DNA of 64,000 bases from Nesterenkonia lutea (GTDB lineage: Bacteria > Actinomycetota > Actinomycetes > Actinomycetales > Micrococcaceae): positions 2,356,001 to 2,420,000 of the forward strand of contig NZ_JADBED010000001.1 of NCBI RefSeq assembly GCF_014873955.1, in the 5' to 3' direction. The notes under the pieces are model-generated. The model was not told the origin of the DNA. It did no database searches and was given only the letters and a program-made list of their open reading frames with translations. The position numbers and the translations under genes are program-made. Shown here piece after piece: positions 1 to 7,954 of the stretch (position 1 is its first letter; each line of letters opens with the position of its first letter).

Positions 1-80
1 GCGTGCTGCGTCGCATGGACGTGACTCCCCGCGGGGTTGACTCTCCTACACCCGAAAAACGCCTGGCACCGGAGGACCTC

Positions 81-376
81 AGGAAGACGAAGACTTTGAC
101 AGCGACCATGGGAGCATTCGCCTTCGCCACAACCTTGACCGGCCGCGGAGCGTCGATGAGTAGCCCAGCGAGTCCGCTCCTGAGACTGCATAGAGCACAG
201 AAGAGGTCTCGGACCAGCACAACGAGGCAGACGTCGACTACATCTCTGGGATGGTCATGCATCTCGCCCAAGCCGTAGAGATGTCAGAGATTCTGCTGGA
301 AAAAGACGACATCGAAACCAGAGTCTCGACCCTTGCCGAGATGGACCCCAAATTTTATCCGCGGTCCTGGCGGTGA
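81..376 (+). pseudogene. Decayed DUF305 lipoprotein, copper-associated
   Basis: A ribosome-binding site (GGAGGA, 71-76) is followed at 81 by AGG where an ATG is expected. The next codons read as a lipoprotein signal (KTKTLTATMGAFAFATTLTG), but the lipobox cysteine is replaced by Arg (LTGRG). The frame then shifts: from 194 another frame encodes QHNEADVDYISGMVMHLAQA and then VEMSEILLEKDDIETRV, which resembles the DUF305 core, and ends at 374-376. Three independent lesions (start codon, lipobox, frameshift) make a functional product unlikely. DUF305 proteins are secreted four-helix proteins often found beside copper-resistance genes, which fits the neighbours here. Family assignment is by pattern; the lesions are read directly. 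Confidence 0.7.
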
Positions 377-431
377 CAGACGCGGTTTGCCTGACGGTTC
401 CAGGAGCCCGACGCGGCAATCACTCTTGTGG

Positions 432-450
432 TATACCCCTCAGGGGTATA
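432..450. promoter_or_regulatory. CsoR-type copper operator
   Basis: A perfect inverted repeat, TATACCCC-TCA-GGGGTATA (8-bp arms, 3-nt centre), lies 55 bp before the copZ-like gene. The TACCCC/GGGGTA pattern matches known CsoR-family operators for Cu(I)-responsive repression. No csoR gene is in the window, so the repressor must be encoded elsewhere. Confidence 0.75.
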
Positions 451-505
451 TACAGAAGGTACGGGACACCCCTGGTACCGTCCGATGCGATTCAAGGAGC
501 CTGAG

Positions 506-832
506 ATGACCACCGAATCCCGACCTTTGCTGCCGATGGCCTCCACCGGCTGCAGCTGCTGCGCCCCGTCCACCACTGACGACCGAGAAGTTTCCGCCCC
601 TCCCACTGCAGAGCTCTCGGCCCGGACCGACTCCTACGCCGTAGAAGGCCTGACCTGCGGTCACTGTGTCGGCACGGTCATCGAGGCCATCAGGGCGCTG
701 GAGGGAGTCGAAGATGTGCGGATCGATCTGCAGGCCGGCGGCGTTTCTCCTGTGGCCGTGACCGGTTCAACGACCTCTGCGGCCGTGCGCACCGCCATCG
801 AGGAAGCCGGTTACTCCCTGGCCACATCCTGA
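506..832 (+). CDS. copZ: Heavy-metal-associated domain protein, CopZ-like copper chaperone
   Basis: A 108-residue cytoplasmic protein. Residues 49-108 form one HMA domain with the metal-binding motif GLTCGHC (MxCxxC type, first residue replaced by Leu) and the usual ending EEAGYSLATS. The N-terminal 45 residues carry an extra cysteine cluster (GCSCCAPS) that plain CopZ proteins of about 70 residues lack; it could be a second metal site. The start chosen is ATG 506, preceded by AAGGAG at 494-499; an upstream in-frame GTG lies inside the operator. It should deliver Cu(I) to the ATPase encoded 111 bp downstream, under the operator at 432-450. The HMA fold is clear; copper rather than another soft metal is inferred from context. 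Confidence 0.8.
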   Translation: MTTESRPLLPMASTGCSCCAPSTTDDREVSAPPTAELSARTDSYAVEGLTCGHCVGTVIEAIRALEGVEDVRIDLQAGGVSPVAVTGSTTSAAVRTAIEEAGYSLATS

Positions 833-943
833 GCGCTGAGTCCTGAGTACTCATCCGGTCACTCCACACCGACTCTCCAGCAACCCCTGGACCTACTGAC
901 TCTCCCAGGATCCTGATTCCCCGGGCTCAGTGGAAGGAACACT

Positions 944-3115
944 ATGACCACCTCTCACCACCACGGCGACCATGCTGACGCGGAGACCCACGGACAGACC
1001 ATGCCCGACGGCCACGCACACTCAGGCCTGGACGAGGACCATCAGAAACACAGCCACGGGGAGCACGCAGGGCACTCCACGGCGATGTTCAAGAACAAGT
1101 TCTGGGTCTCCCTGGTGCTCGCGATCCCGGTGGTCATCTTCAGCCCCATGGTGGGACACCTGCTCGGCTACGACCTCCCCGAGTTCCCGGGATCCGGCTG
1201 GATCGCCCCAGCCCTAGGCACCGTGATCTTCTTCTACGGCGGGACCCCCTTCCTCAAAGGCGGGGTCACCGAGGTGAAATCACGCCAACCCGGCATGATG
1301 CTGCTCATCGCCATGGCCATCACCGTGGCATTCATCGCGTCCTGGATCACCACCCTGGGAATCAGGGACTTCAACCTCGACTTCTGGTGGGAACTGGCCC
1401 TACTGGTGGTCATCATGCTGCTGGGTCACTGGATGGAGATGCGCGCCCTGGGCGCAGCCTCCTCCGCCCTGGACGCCCTGGCTGAACTCCTGCCCGATGA
1501 GGCAGAAAAACTCGTCGACGGTGAGCCCACCACCGTTTCCATCGCCGAACTGGCCGTCGACGACATCGTGTTGGTTCGCTCCGGAGCCAGGGTTCCAGCG
1601 GACGGGACGATCACCGTTGGTGCGGCCGCGTTCGACGAGTCCATGATCACCGGAGAGTCCCAGGCGGTCTCCCGCGAGGTCGGCGACGCCGTGGTCGCGG
1701 GCACAGTAGCCACCGACAGCGCCGTGCGAGTCCGAGTCGGGGCGACAGGTGAGGACACCACTCTGGCCGGTATCCAGCGGATGGTGGCCGATGCCCAGGA
1801 TTCCTCTTCCCGGGCCCAGGCCTTGGCAGACCGCGCCGCCGCCCTGTTGTTCTGGTTCGCACTGGCCGCAGGGGTCCTCACTGCCATTGCCTGGACCGCC
1901 CTCGGCAGTCCCGACGATGCGGTGGTGCGCACGGTCACCGTGTTGGTCATCGCCTGCCCCCACGCCTTGGGGCTCGCCATCCCGCTGGTCACTGCCATCT
2001 CCACCGAACGGGCAGCCCGCTCCGGAGTGTTGATCAAGGACCGGCTGGCGCTGGAGCGGATGCGCACCATCGACGTCGTGCTCTTCGACAAGACCGGGAC
2101 ACTCACCGAGGGCGCTCATGCCGTGACCGGTGCCTTTGCAGCTGCTGGGACCAGCGAGGGACGCTTGTTGGCCTATGCCGCGGCGGCGGAGGCCGACAGT
2201 GAGCACCCGGTGGCTCGAGCCATCGTCGCCGCCGCCGGGGATCATGCGGAGGCCGCGCGACTGGGTCTGCGTGGGACCGGGTTTCGCTCCACCTCCGGCC
2301 GCGGAGTGACAGCCACCGTCGAAGGCACGGAGATCACCGTCGGCGGACCTAACATGCTCCGCGAGCACAACGTGTCCATCCCCTCTGATGTCGCTGAGCA
2401 GACACAGGCCTGGACTGACCGTGGTGCGGGCGTCCTTCATGTCCTCGCCGACGGTGAAGTCGTCGGGGCGCTGGCACTGGAGGACAAGGTCAGACCCGAA
2501 TCTCGGGCCGCAGTGGCGGCCCTGCAGGCACGCGGGGTGAAAGTCGCCCTGATCACCGGAGACGCGAACCAGGTCGCCCAGGCCATAGGTGCAGAGTTGG
2601 GCATCGATGAAGTCTTCGCCGAGGTCATGCCCCAGGACAAGGACACCAAGGTCGCCCAGCTGCAGGAACGCGGCAACACCGTGGCCATGGTCGGAGACGG
2701 TGTCAACGATGCCCCTGCCCTGGCCCGGGCTGAGGTCGGCATCGCCATCGGCGCCGGCACCGATGTGGCCATGGAATCTGCCGGAGTCGTCCTTGCCAAC
2801 AATGACCCTCGAGCGGTGCTGTCAATGATCGAGCTGTCTCGAGCCAGCTACACCAAGATGATCCAGAACCTCATATGGGCCGCCGGTTATAACGTCGTTG
2901 CAGTTCCACTGGCCGCAGGGGTGCTCGCACCCGTCGGGTTCGTACTCTCCCCCGCCGTCGGGGCGGTACTGATGTCGGCATCGACCATTGTGGTGGCCCT
3001 CAACGCCCAACTCCTGCGACGCATCGACCTCAACCCCGCACACCTTGCCGTGATCGCGACAACCAACAAAAACGCTTCAAATCTAGGTCCGCGCGCCACG
3101 GCCTCCGCGTCCTGA
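944..3115 (+). CDS. copB: Copper-translocating P1B-type ATPase, CPH (CopB) class
   Basis: A 723-residue heavy-metal P-type ATPase that should export copper from the cytoplasm. The N-terminus is a His/Asp-rich metal-binding tail (about residues 5-46, SHHHGDHADAETHG...) instead of HMA domains. Visible motifs are the actuator loop TGES (236-239), the membrane metal site CPH at 338-340, the phosphorylation site DKTGT with Asp382, the SEHPVA nucleotide-site motif and the hinge GDGVNDAP. CPH rather than CPC, with a His-rich tail, places it in the P1B-3/CopB group rather than CopA. AAGGA lies 6 nt before ATG 944. It is probably co-transcribed with copZ from the CsoR-type promoter. Cu(I) versus Cu(II) preference cannot be read from sequence. 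Confidence 0.9.
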   Translation: MTTSHHHGDHADAETHGQTMPDGHAHSGLDEDHQKHSHGEHAGHSTAMFKNKFWVSLVLAIPVVIFSPMVGHLLGYDLPEFPGSGWIAPALGTVIFFYGGTPFLKGGVTEVKSRQPGMMLLIAMAITVAFIASWITTLGIRDFNLDFWWELALLVVIMLLGHWMEMRALGAASSALDALAELLPDEAEKLVDGEPTTVSIAELAVDDIVLVRSGARVPADGTITVGAAAFDESMITGESQAVSREVGDAVVAGTVATDSAVRVRVGATGEDTTLAGIQRMVADAQDSSSRAQALADRAAALLFWFALAAGVLTAIAWTALGSPDDAVVRTVTVLVIACPHALGLAIPLVTAISTERAARSGVLIKDRLALERMRTIDVVLFDKTGTLTEGAHAVTGAFAAAGTSEGRLLAYAAAAEADSEHPVARAIVAAAGDHAEAARLGLRGTGFRSTSGRGVTATVEGTEITVGGPNMLREHNVSIPSDVAEQTQAWTDRGAGVLHVLADGEVVGALALEDKVRPESRAAVAALQARGVKVALITGDANQVAQAIGAELGIDEVFAEVMPQDKDTKVAQLQERGNTVAMVGDGVNDAPALARAEVGIAIGAGTDVAMESAGVVLANNDPRAVLSMIELSRASYTKMIQNLIWAAGYNVVAVPLAAGVLAPVGFVLSPAVGAVLMSASTIVVALNAQLLRRIDLNPAHLAVIATTNKNASNLGPRATASAS

Positions 3116-3313
3116 CGTTGACCTCCGCCCCTTCTCCTCGGGTTGGAGATCCGGTACAGCGAAGATGAAACCTCAGTACCGCGACCGAAGGCATGTCCAG
3201 GTATAGGCGCTCCGCGACATCGTCTTTCCGAGCTCGGGAGCACAGACGGACATCCGGTTCGGGAGAGGCTTGCGCCCCTGGCCCGGACTGGTCTACCTCA
3301 GTGCGCTGTGGGT

Positions 3314-3466
3314 CTACCCCCGCGCGTTGAGGAGCTCGTCGCAGGCCGCCTCGCAGCGTCGGCGAGCCTCTGCACACAAGCGGCAGTGCTCGTGCATCTT
3401 GGCGTGTTCCTCACATTCCTGGGCGCAGGCCCGAGACTTGCCACCTATTGCCTGTATGGCACTCGC
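3314..3466 (-). pseudogene. Fragment of four-helix copper-storage protein (Csp/DUF326)
   Basis: On the minus strand 50 codons read ACAQECEEHAKMHEHCRLCA followed by EARRRCEAACDELLNARG and a stop at 3314-3316. The dense CxxxC/HxxxC spacing is characteristic of the last two helices of the Cys-rich copper-storage proteins Csp1/Csp3 (DUF326). An in-frame stop (3467-3469) precedes it and no start or N-terminal helices are present, so it is a remnant. One expected cysteine (CAEACRRC in relatives) is Arg here. It supports the idea that this end of the island is a decayed copper-resistance module. Confidence 0.65.
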
Positions 3467-3529
3467 TCAGCGGACACTCCCCACAGACCTAGCGCGAGTT
3501 GCAGCAATAGGTGGCGGCAGAATCGCAGA

Positions 3530-3556
3530 GCTAAATGTCATCCCGCTGCACGCAAG
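3530..3556 (+). repeat. 27-bp imperfect direct repeat, copy 1
   Basis: This copy contains GCTAAATGTCATCC, then CGCTGCACGCAAG, and matches 6993-7019 at 23 of 27 positions in the same orientation. Weaker similarity continues on both sides. The two copies bracket the AAA ATPase, GAF-ANTAR and FUSC genes. Confidence 0.6.
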
Positions 3557-3593
3557 CCGATGGTCATCAGAGACGGCCTGAGAGACTGGGCGG

Positions 3594-4304
3594 ATGGACG
3601 CCATGAGCATGTTGCCGGTCAGACGGCTCGAAGAGCACGCCTTGGCTCCCATGGATCGACACCGCTGGCCAGCCACGCTCGCGCCGATACGGCAGACTCT
3701 CGACTCAGGCCTGGACCTTGGCCCTGTCACTGTTTTCGTCGGCGACAACGGCGTGGGGAAATCGACGTTGGTCGAAGCATTGGCCGCCGCCTTCGGTCTC
3801 AACCCCGAAGGCGGAACTCACGCTGCAACGCATGAAACCCGTCCCACGGAATCTGACCTCGCTGATCATCTTCAGCTCGTGCGTGGCGCAGGTGCCTCCA
3901 AGAGAGGCGTTTTCCTGCGCGCGGAGACTATGCACGGCCACTTCAGTTACTTAGAAGCGATCGGTCCAAGCAGTCTGCATGAACACAGTCACGGCGAGGC
4001 GTTCCTCGACTTTCTGAGTACACGGTCGAGCGTGCGCGGTCTGTGGATTCTGGATGAACCGGAATCGGCACTCTCTTTCTCGGGATGTCTCGCCCTGATC
4101 ACCCTGTTGCGCCAAGTCCAGTCGCAAGGGTCCCAAATCGTGCTCTCAACACACTCGCCGATTCTGGCGGCATTTCCTGGCGCTGAGGTGTTCGAGTTTG
4201 GACCTTGGGGCATCCGAGGTTCTTCCTACGATGACCTCGACCTCGTCCATAGCTGGCGACTGTTTCTCCAGGCACCTGAACGTTACCTCCGCCATCTCGA
4301 TTGA
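3594..4304 (+). CDS. AAA/ABC-type ATPase, predicted ATP-binding protein
   Basis: A 236-residue stand-alone nucleotidase. It has a Walker A at 50-58 (GDNGVGKST), a Walker B near residue 147 (GLWILDEPES) and a C-terminal switch histidine (IVLSTHSPI), the layout of small COG3910-like ATPases with an ABC/SMC-type fold. There are no membrane segments or DNA-binding domains. It sits alone, with no nuclease, kinase or reverse-transcriptase partner, so a role in an OLD- or Gabija-like defence system is not supported. ATG 3594 has no good ribosome-binding site; ATG 3603 or 3609 are possible. It lies within the segment bounded by direct repeats at 3530 and 6993. The biological role is unknown. Confidence 0.7.
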   Translation: MDAMSMLPVRRLEEHALAPMDRHRWPATLAPIRQTLDSGLDLGPVTVFVGDNGVGKSTLVEALAAAFGLNPEGGTHAATHETRPTESDLADHLQLVRGAGASKRGVFLRAETMHGHFSYLEAIGPSSLHEHSHGEAFLDFLSTRSSVRGLWILDEPESALSFSGCLALITLLRQVQSQGSQIVLSTHSPILAAFPGAEVFEFGPWGIRGSSYDDLDLVHSWRLFLQAPERYLRHLD

Positions 4305-4415
4305 TCTCCACACAGGGACATCCACACCAAACCGCCCGCTGAGGGATCATCAAGCGAGCACCATACGATCCAACAGCGGGAGCTGAGTCCAGGCCCGGTA
4401 GACCGGAGGATCGGA

Positions 4416-5159
4416 TTATGACTCGAAATTCGTCGATGTCGGCCCGTGTCCGACTGAGGCGATGACCTGCTCAGCCAGAACGCGCAGTTTGATGTTGCGG
4501 AGATTCGACGCGTCTTTCAGGATCCTGACCGCATCGTCCTGACTGCAACGGTTCTGACCCATGATGATGCCCGCCGCGAGATCAATCGTGGTGCGTGATT
4601 CCATAGCGATTCGCCGGTCTTCAGCGTTCTCTGCGTGGGCTGCGATGTGCAGCGCGATCGCTACCACTGTGGAGGCCAGCTCGGCGTATTCCTTGGCGGC
4701 CTCAACGTCTTCTTCTGTGAAGGCTGCGGCTTCGTGCGTGTAGAAGTTCATGGCGGCTGTGGCGGTGGCGTTCACGGTCAGCGGCACGGCCAGGGCGCTG
4801 CGGAGTCCGTGGCTGCGCACCTCGTCCATGTACTGGGGCCATCGCTTCTCCTGGCGCACATCGAAGACCCGGATGATCGTGTTGGACCGCTGCGCCTGAA
4901 GGCAAGGTCCTTCGTCGAAACCAGCCTGGGCCTCGTCCATCTGCTGGGCCTCAGGGGAGCTGCTGGCGACCACAGTGTTCTTCCTGGCACGTTCGAGAAC
5001 GATCCCGCAGAGAATCCGCCGCCCGGTCGAGAGGCGCTGCGCGGCCAGGCGAGAAATGGAACTCAGGACTCCAGAGATGTCCTGGTGTTTGAGAAGAACT
5101 TTGGTGAGTTCTGCGGAATGATCGCGCGCAGCGTACGAGGTGTTTATGACGGACTCCAT
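4416..5159 (-). CDS. GAF-ANTAR RNA-binding antitermination regulator
   Basis: A 247-residue cytoplasmic protein. Residues about 20-165 form a GAF sensor domain (FDEGPCLQA, ALAVPLTV and FTEEDVEAA are typical blocks). Residues about 180-240 form an ANTAR domain (TTIDLAAGIIMGQNRCSQDD, ILKDASNLRNIKL). ANTAR proteins of this actinobacterial type dimerise and bind paired RNA hairpins to prevent transcription termination; the GAF ligand is unknown. The last ANTAR helix is followed by only a short tail, so the protein looks complete. The neighbour in the other direction is a FUSC membrane protein, but no ANTAR-target double hairpin was recognised before it. Such genes are common and mobile in actinobacterial islands. 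Confidence 0.85.
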   Translation of the reverse strand: MESVINTSYAARDHSAELTKVLLKHQDISGVLSSISRLAAQRLSTGRRILCGIVLERARKNTVVASSSPEAQQMDEAQAGFDEGPCLQAQRSNTIIRVFDVRQEKRWPQYMDEVRSHGLRSALAVPLTVNATATAAMNFYTHEAAAFTEEDVEAAKEYAELASTVVAIALHIAAHAENAEDRRIAMESRTTIDLAAGIIMGQNRCSQDDAVRILKDASNLRNIKLRVLAEQVIASVGHGPTSTNFES

Positions 5160-5678
5160 CCGGTGGGGTGCCCAGCTCAGACGGGGACCGGTACAGCTGA
5201 CTTTACGCGCCCGGCCCAGTTGTCCCTGCTTCGCAGGGCTTAGTTCGCCATTAAAACTTTCGCCGTGCTGGTGCGCAGGGATGATCTGGTTCTAGCTCTA
5301 GCCACGAGCATTCGAATCATTCTTCTAGGGCCGGCTATGAAACACACCTCCCGGTGTCGACATCGGCGTTGCGGCTCCTTCAGGCCTCGTCCTCCCAGAG
5401 ACGGCGGGGCACCTCACGCGGGACCCCTCTGGCCCCCTATACGGAATCTTGCCCTCCTGACTAGGGTGGGACACGTAATTCCTGTCCCACGGACGAACAG
5501 GTCGATTGCCGCGAACGGTGCACGGCAGGTGATGGGATCCCGGCGATCTAGCAGCGGGTTGGCGGGGTTCCTTCGTTGCGCCCTGCAGACCTGGAGTCCC
5601 TCTCTGTGTGATCGTGATCGTCATCCTGAACCGGGAACGTGCGGACCCGCATTGGCGTGGCCCCAATAAGGTGGCTGT
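5160..5678. other. Intergenic region between divergent genes
   Basis: This 519-nt stretch lies between the divergent GAF-ANTAR and FUSC genes. Seen in it are an inverted repeat GTGGGACA (5466-5473) with TGTCCCAC (5483-5490), and the -10 box of the FUSC gene at 5667-5672. I found no convincing protein or RNA gene. Confidence 0.5.
5667..5672 (+). promoter_or_regulatory. Leaderless -10 box (TAAGGT)
   Basis: TAAGGT, then 6 nt, then ATG 5679. With this spacing transcription would begin at the start codon, so the FUSC mRNA is probably leaderless. No ribosome-binding site is present. Confidence 0.55.
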
Positions 5679-6845
5679 ATGACCACAGGTGAGATGACCA
5701 CGGACCCGGCAGCGAACAATGGTCAACCGCGGCCGGCTAAACGTCGGTTGGCCTGGCTGACCGAGCTGGTGAAGAGACCGGTGTTCCTCACGGGCGCGTC
5801 GCAGATCCTCAAGAGCGTGATCGCGGCGGCGGGCGCCTGGTGGTTCTCAGTCGCGGTCCTGGAAACACCGTTGCCGTTCTTGTCGCCGTGGACGGCGCTG
5901 CTGACCGTGCATGCCACGGTGTACCAGTCATTGTCACGCGGCGTGCAGATGTCGATTGCCTCCGCCCTCGGCGTCGGCCTGTCCTTCCTGGTCGGCACCT
6001 ACCTCGGCGTCGACGTGTGGACCTTCGCCCTGGCGCTGCTGGTCGGGTTGGTGGCGGCCCGCATTCCGTGGATCCGCGACGAGGGGGTTGCGGTTGCCAC
6101 CACGGCGATCTTCATTCTCAGCAACGGCTTCGGCGAAGAGGCGCCCGTGTTGCTCGATCGTCTGCTCGAGGTCGGAGTAGGAGTCACGGCCGGTATTGCC
6201 GTCAATTTCTTGATTGTCCCGCCTCTGCGGGACCGGCAGGCCGCCCGCCACGTCGATTCCATCAATCGACGCATGGGCGACGTCCTGGTCAACATGGCCG
6301 AGGAGCTCTCCACCTCCTGGAGCACGGACCGCGCAGATGCCTGGCTCGAAGAGACACGATCGATGGAGCGGGAAGTGAACTCGGCCTGGCAGTTAGTGTG
6401 GTTCGCCCGAGAAAGCCACCGGGCCAATCCACGCGACTACCTGGGCCCCCATCGCCGCACGAAAAACCGCTCAGGACCATCCTCGGACTCCGGGCAGGCC
6501 GATTATGGGGAGATCTTGGTCCGCGTCGATGAAGGTATCTCGCATCTGCGCAACCTGGCCCGTACTCTGCGGGAGGCCACCTACGCCGGGGGTGAATGGG
6601 ATGCTCGTTTCCGCAAACGCTGGGTCGCGGTGGTCCGTGACTGCGGGCGGTCGATCGCCGACCCCGACGCCGACGTCGAGCCCATCCGCGACCGCCTGAC
6701 CGTCCTGGCCCAAGACATGTCGGACGGCCATGACCTGCCCAAGAGCGCGTGGCCGACCTATGGCTCGCTCATCACCAGCATGCGTCACGTCGCCACGATC
6801 GTCGACGATGTCGCGTCTTCCCGGGAAGCCAGGGAGGACGACTAA
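5679..6845 (+). CDS. FUSC / aromatic-acid-exporter family membrane protein
   Basis: A 388-residue inner-membrane protein. The first ~175 residues contain about six hydrophobic segments (ILKSVIAAAGAWWFSVAVL, PWTALLTVHATVYQSL, MSIASALGVGLSFLVGTYL, ALALLVGLVAARI, VATTAIFILSNGF and VTAGIAVNFLIVPPL). They are followed by a long cytoplasmic helical domain (190-388). This is the half-size architecture of actinobacterial FUSC/ArAE proteins, which are thought to export aromatic or amphipathic acids; the substrate here is unknown. A TAAGGT -10 box 6 nt before ATG 5679 supports this start and a leaderless transcript. A second gene of the same type is at 48,569; this copy is inside the island. Confidence 0.8.
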   Translation: MTTGEMTTDPAANNGQPRPAKRRLAWLTELVKRPVFLTGASQILKSVIAAAGAWWFSVAVLETPLPFLSPWTALLTVHATVYQSLSRGVQMSIASALGVGLSFLVGTYLGVDVWTFALALLVGLVAARIPWIRDEGVAVATTAIFILSNGFGEEAPVLLDRLLEVGVGVTAGIAVNFLIVPPLRDRQAARHVDSINRRMGDVLVNMAEELSTSWSTDRADAWLEETRSMEREVNSAWQLVWFARESHRANPRDYLGPHRRTKNRSGPSSDSGQADYGEILVRVDEGISHLRNLARTLREATYAGGEWDARFRKRWVAVVRDCGRSIADPDADVEPIRDRLTVLAQDMSDGHDLPKSAWPTYGSLITSMRHVATIVDDVASSREAREDD

Positions 6846-7346
6846 TCAATCCGCCGCATCCGTGTCGCGCCACGACGGCGAACCACATCAGCTCAGCCCC
6901 CCCCAGGCACGAGACTCGACACGATTCGAGAAGACACTAAGTGGCTTAGCACCTTCACGACCTAGGGCACTTTTCGGGGGCTTATTAGCAGCGCTAAATG
7001 ACACCCTGCTGCCCGCAAGATGATCGATTTACAGGCGATCTGTGAATGGAAGAGGAGGAGCGAGCCAGGAGATCCCTGGAATCGCAGGAAGAATCTACAC
7101 AACGGATTCTGAAGCCCTCGACGCGACGGTCCCGTCAACAAGGCTCCAATGCGGATTCACCCTCCAGAAACACTGAGGTAGGCTGAACTGGCAGCTCAAG
7201 CAGTGGGCTCTTGACCAACTTTCAAGGGTGACTTCTTGCAACGCTGTTTTTCATTCCCCGCCCCTGGCGCGTCTTGGCTTACGACGGCTACCAACGCTCC
7301 AGGATCGTGGCTTCGATGGGGCCCGGCATGACCGAGGTCAACGATC
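6846..7346. other. Gene-free stretch before the IS3 copy
   Basis: About 500 nt without a recognisable gene. It holds the second 27-bp direct repeat (6993-7019), a small inverted repeat CTAAG-TGG-CTTAG just upstream of it, and an 11-bp inverted pair CCGAGGTCAAC (7332-7342) / GTTGACCTCGG (7365-7375) that straddles the left tip of the IS3 copy. The sequence looks like recombination debris. Confidence 0.45.
6993..7019 (+). repeat. 27-bp imperfect direct repeat, copy 2
   Basis: This is the partner of 3530-3556 (23/27 identical). On the minus strand it contains TGTCATTTA, which resembles the TGTC-N3-TA half-site recognised by Tn3-type serine resolvases. That resemblance is only a pattern match. 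Confidence 0.55.
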
Positions 7347-7378
7347 GGGTCTGCTGACGGTTTAGTTGACCTCGGGGT

Positions 7379-7954
7379 TTACGCCGCCAGAGCGACGGTC
7401 GTTTTGTAAACGGTCTCGTATTCAACCGGGGTCAGCTTACCCAGACGACGCTGTCGACGACGCCGGTGATAAGTCCGCTCGATCCAGTAGACGATCTCTC
7501 TGCGAAGCTCATCCCGGGAGGACCAGCGGCGCTTGTTGAGCACGTTCTTCTGCAACGTGGAGAAGAAGCTCTCCATCGCGGCATTATCGCCTGCCGCACC
7601 GACCCGGCCCATCGATCCGAACAGACCATGAGCCTTGATCGCCCGCTGATACTTCCGAGATCGAAATTGAGACCCTCGGTCGCTATGAACGGTGCACCCC
7701 GCCGCTGCGCGAGCTCCGCGGCGGGCCACCGCGTCGTTCAGAGCAGCCACCGCCAGGTGCGACTTCATCCTGGGCCCGATCGAGTAGCCCACGATCCGAT
7801 TCGAGAACACGTCCTTGACCGCGCAGGCGTAGAGCTTGCCTTCCGCGGTGCGATGCTCGGTGATATCGGTAAGCCATAGCTGATTCGGAGCAGTCGCGGT
7901 GAAGTCCCGTTCCACCAGATCGTCACTCACGGGAGGGCCTGGTTTCTTGTTCAT
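7379..7954 (-). pseudogene. IS3-family transposase OrfB, N-terminally truncated
   Basis: This is the catalytic integrase core of an IS3-type transposase (rve superfamily) with the DDE triad visible: LWLTDIT (Asp), VHSDRGSQ (Asp) and AMESFFSTL (Glu), followed by the usual HRRRRQRRLGKLTPVEYE end. The same frame stays open upstream and encodes WQEAQLLNAAYEIHADDPEF and GHRFIADELCAAGHHVSERR, the region normally preceding the catalytic core. It then runs straight into the C-terminus of OrfA. The roughly 50-residue HTH_21 segment that normally starts OrfB is missing, so even a -1 frameshift product would be defective. Length and family order are from knowledge of IS3 elements. Confidence 0.7.

Noticed and set aside
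5265..5669. A possible 134-codon gene in the divergent region before the FUSC gene
   Set aside because: No ribosome-binding site, composition like random frame, and it overlaps the promoter of the FUSC gene.
3594..6845. Anti-phage defence cluster built on the AAA ATPase
   Set aside because: Neighbours are an ANTAR regulator and a FUSC exporter; no nuclease, toxin, methylase or NTP-binding effector is present.
7200..7346. Missing C-terminal part of the IS481 transposase to the left of the IS3 copy
   Set aside because: No frame on the minus strand gives the expected catalytic Glu region; several stops are present.
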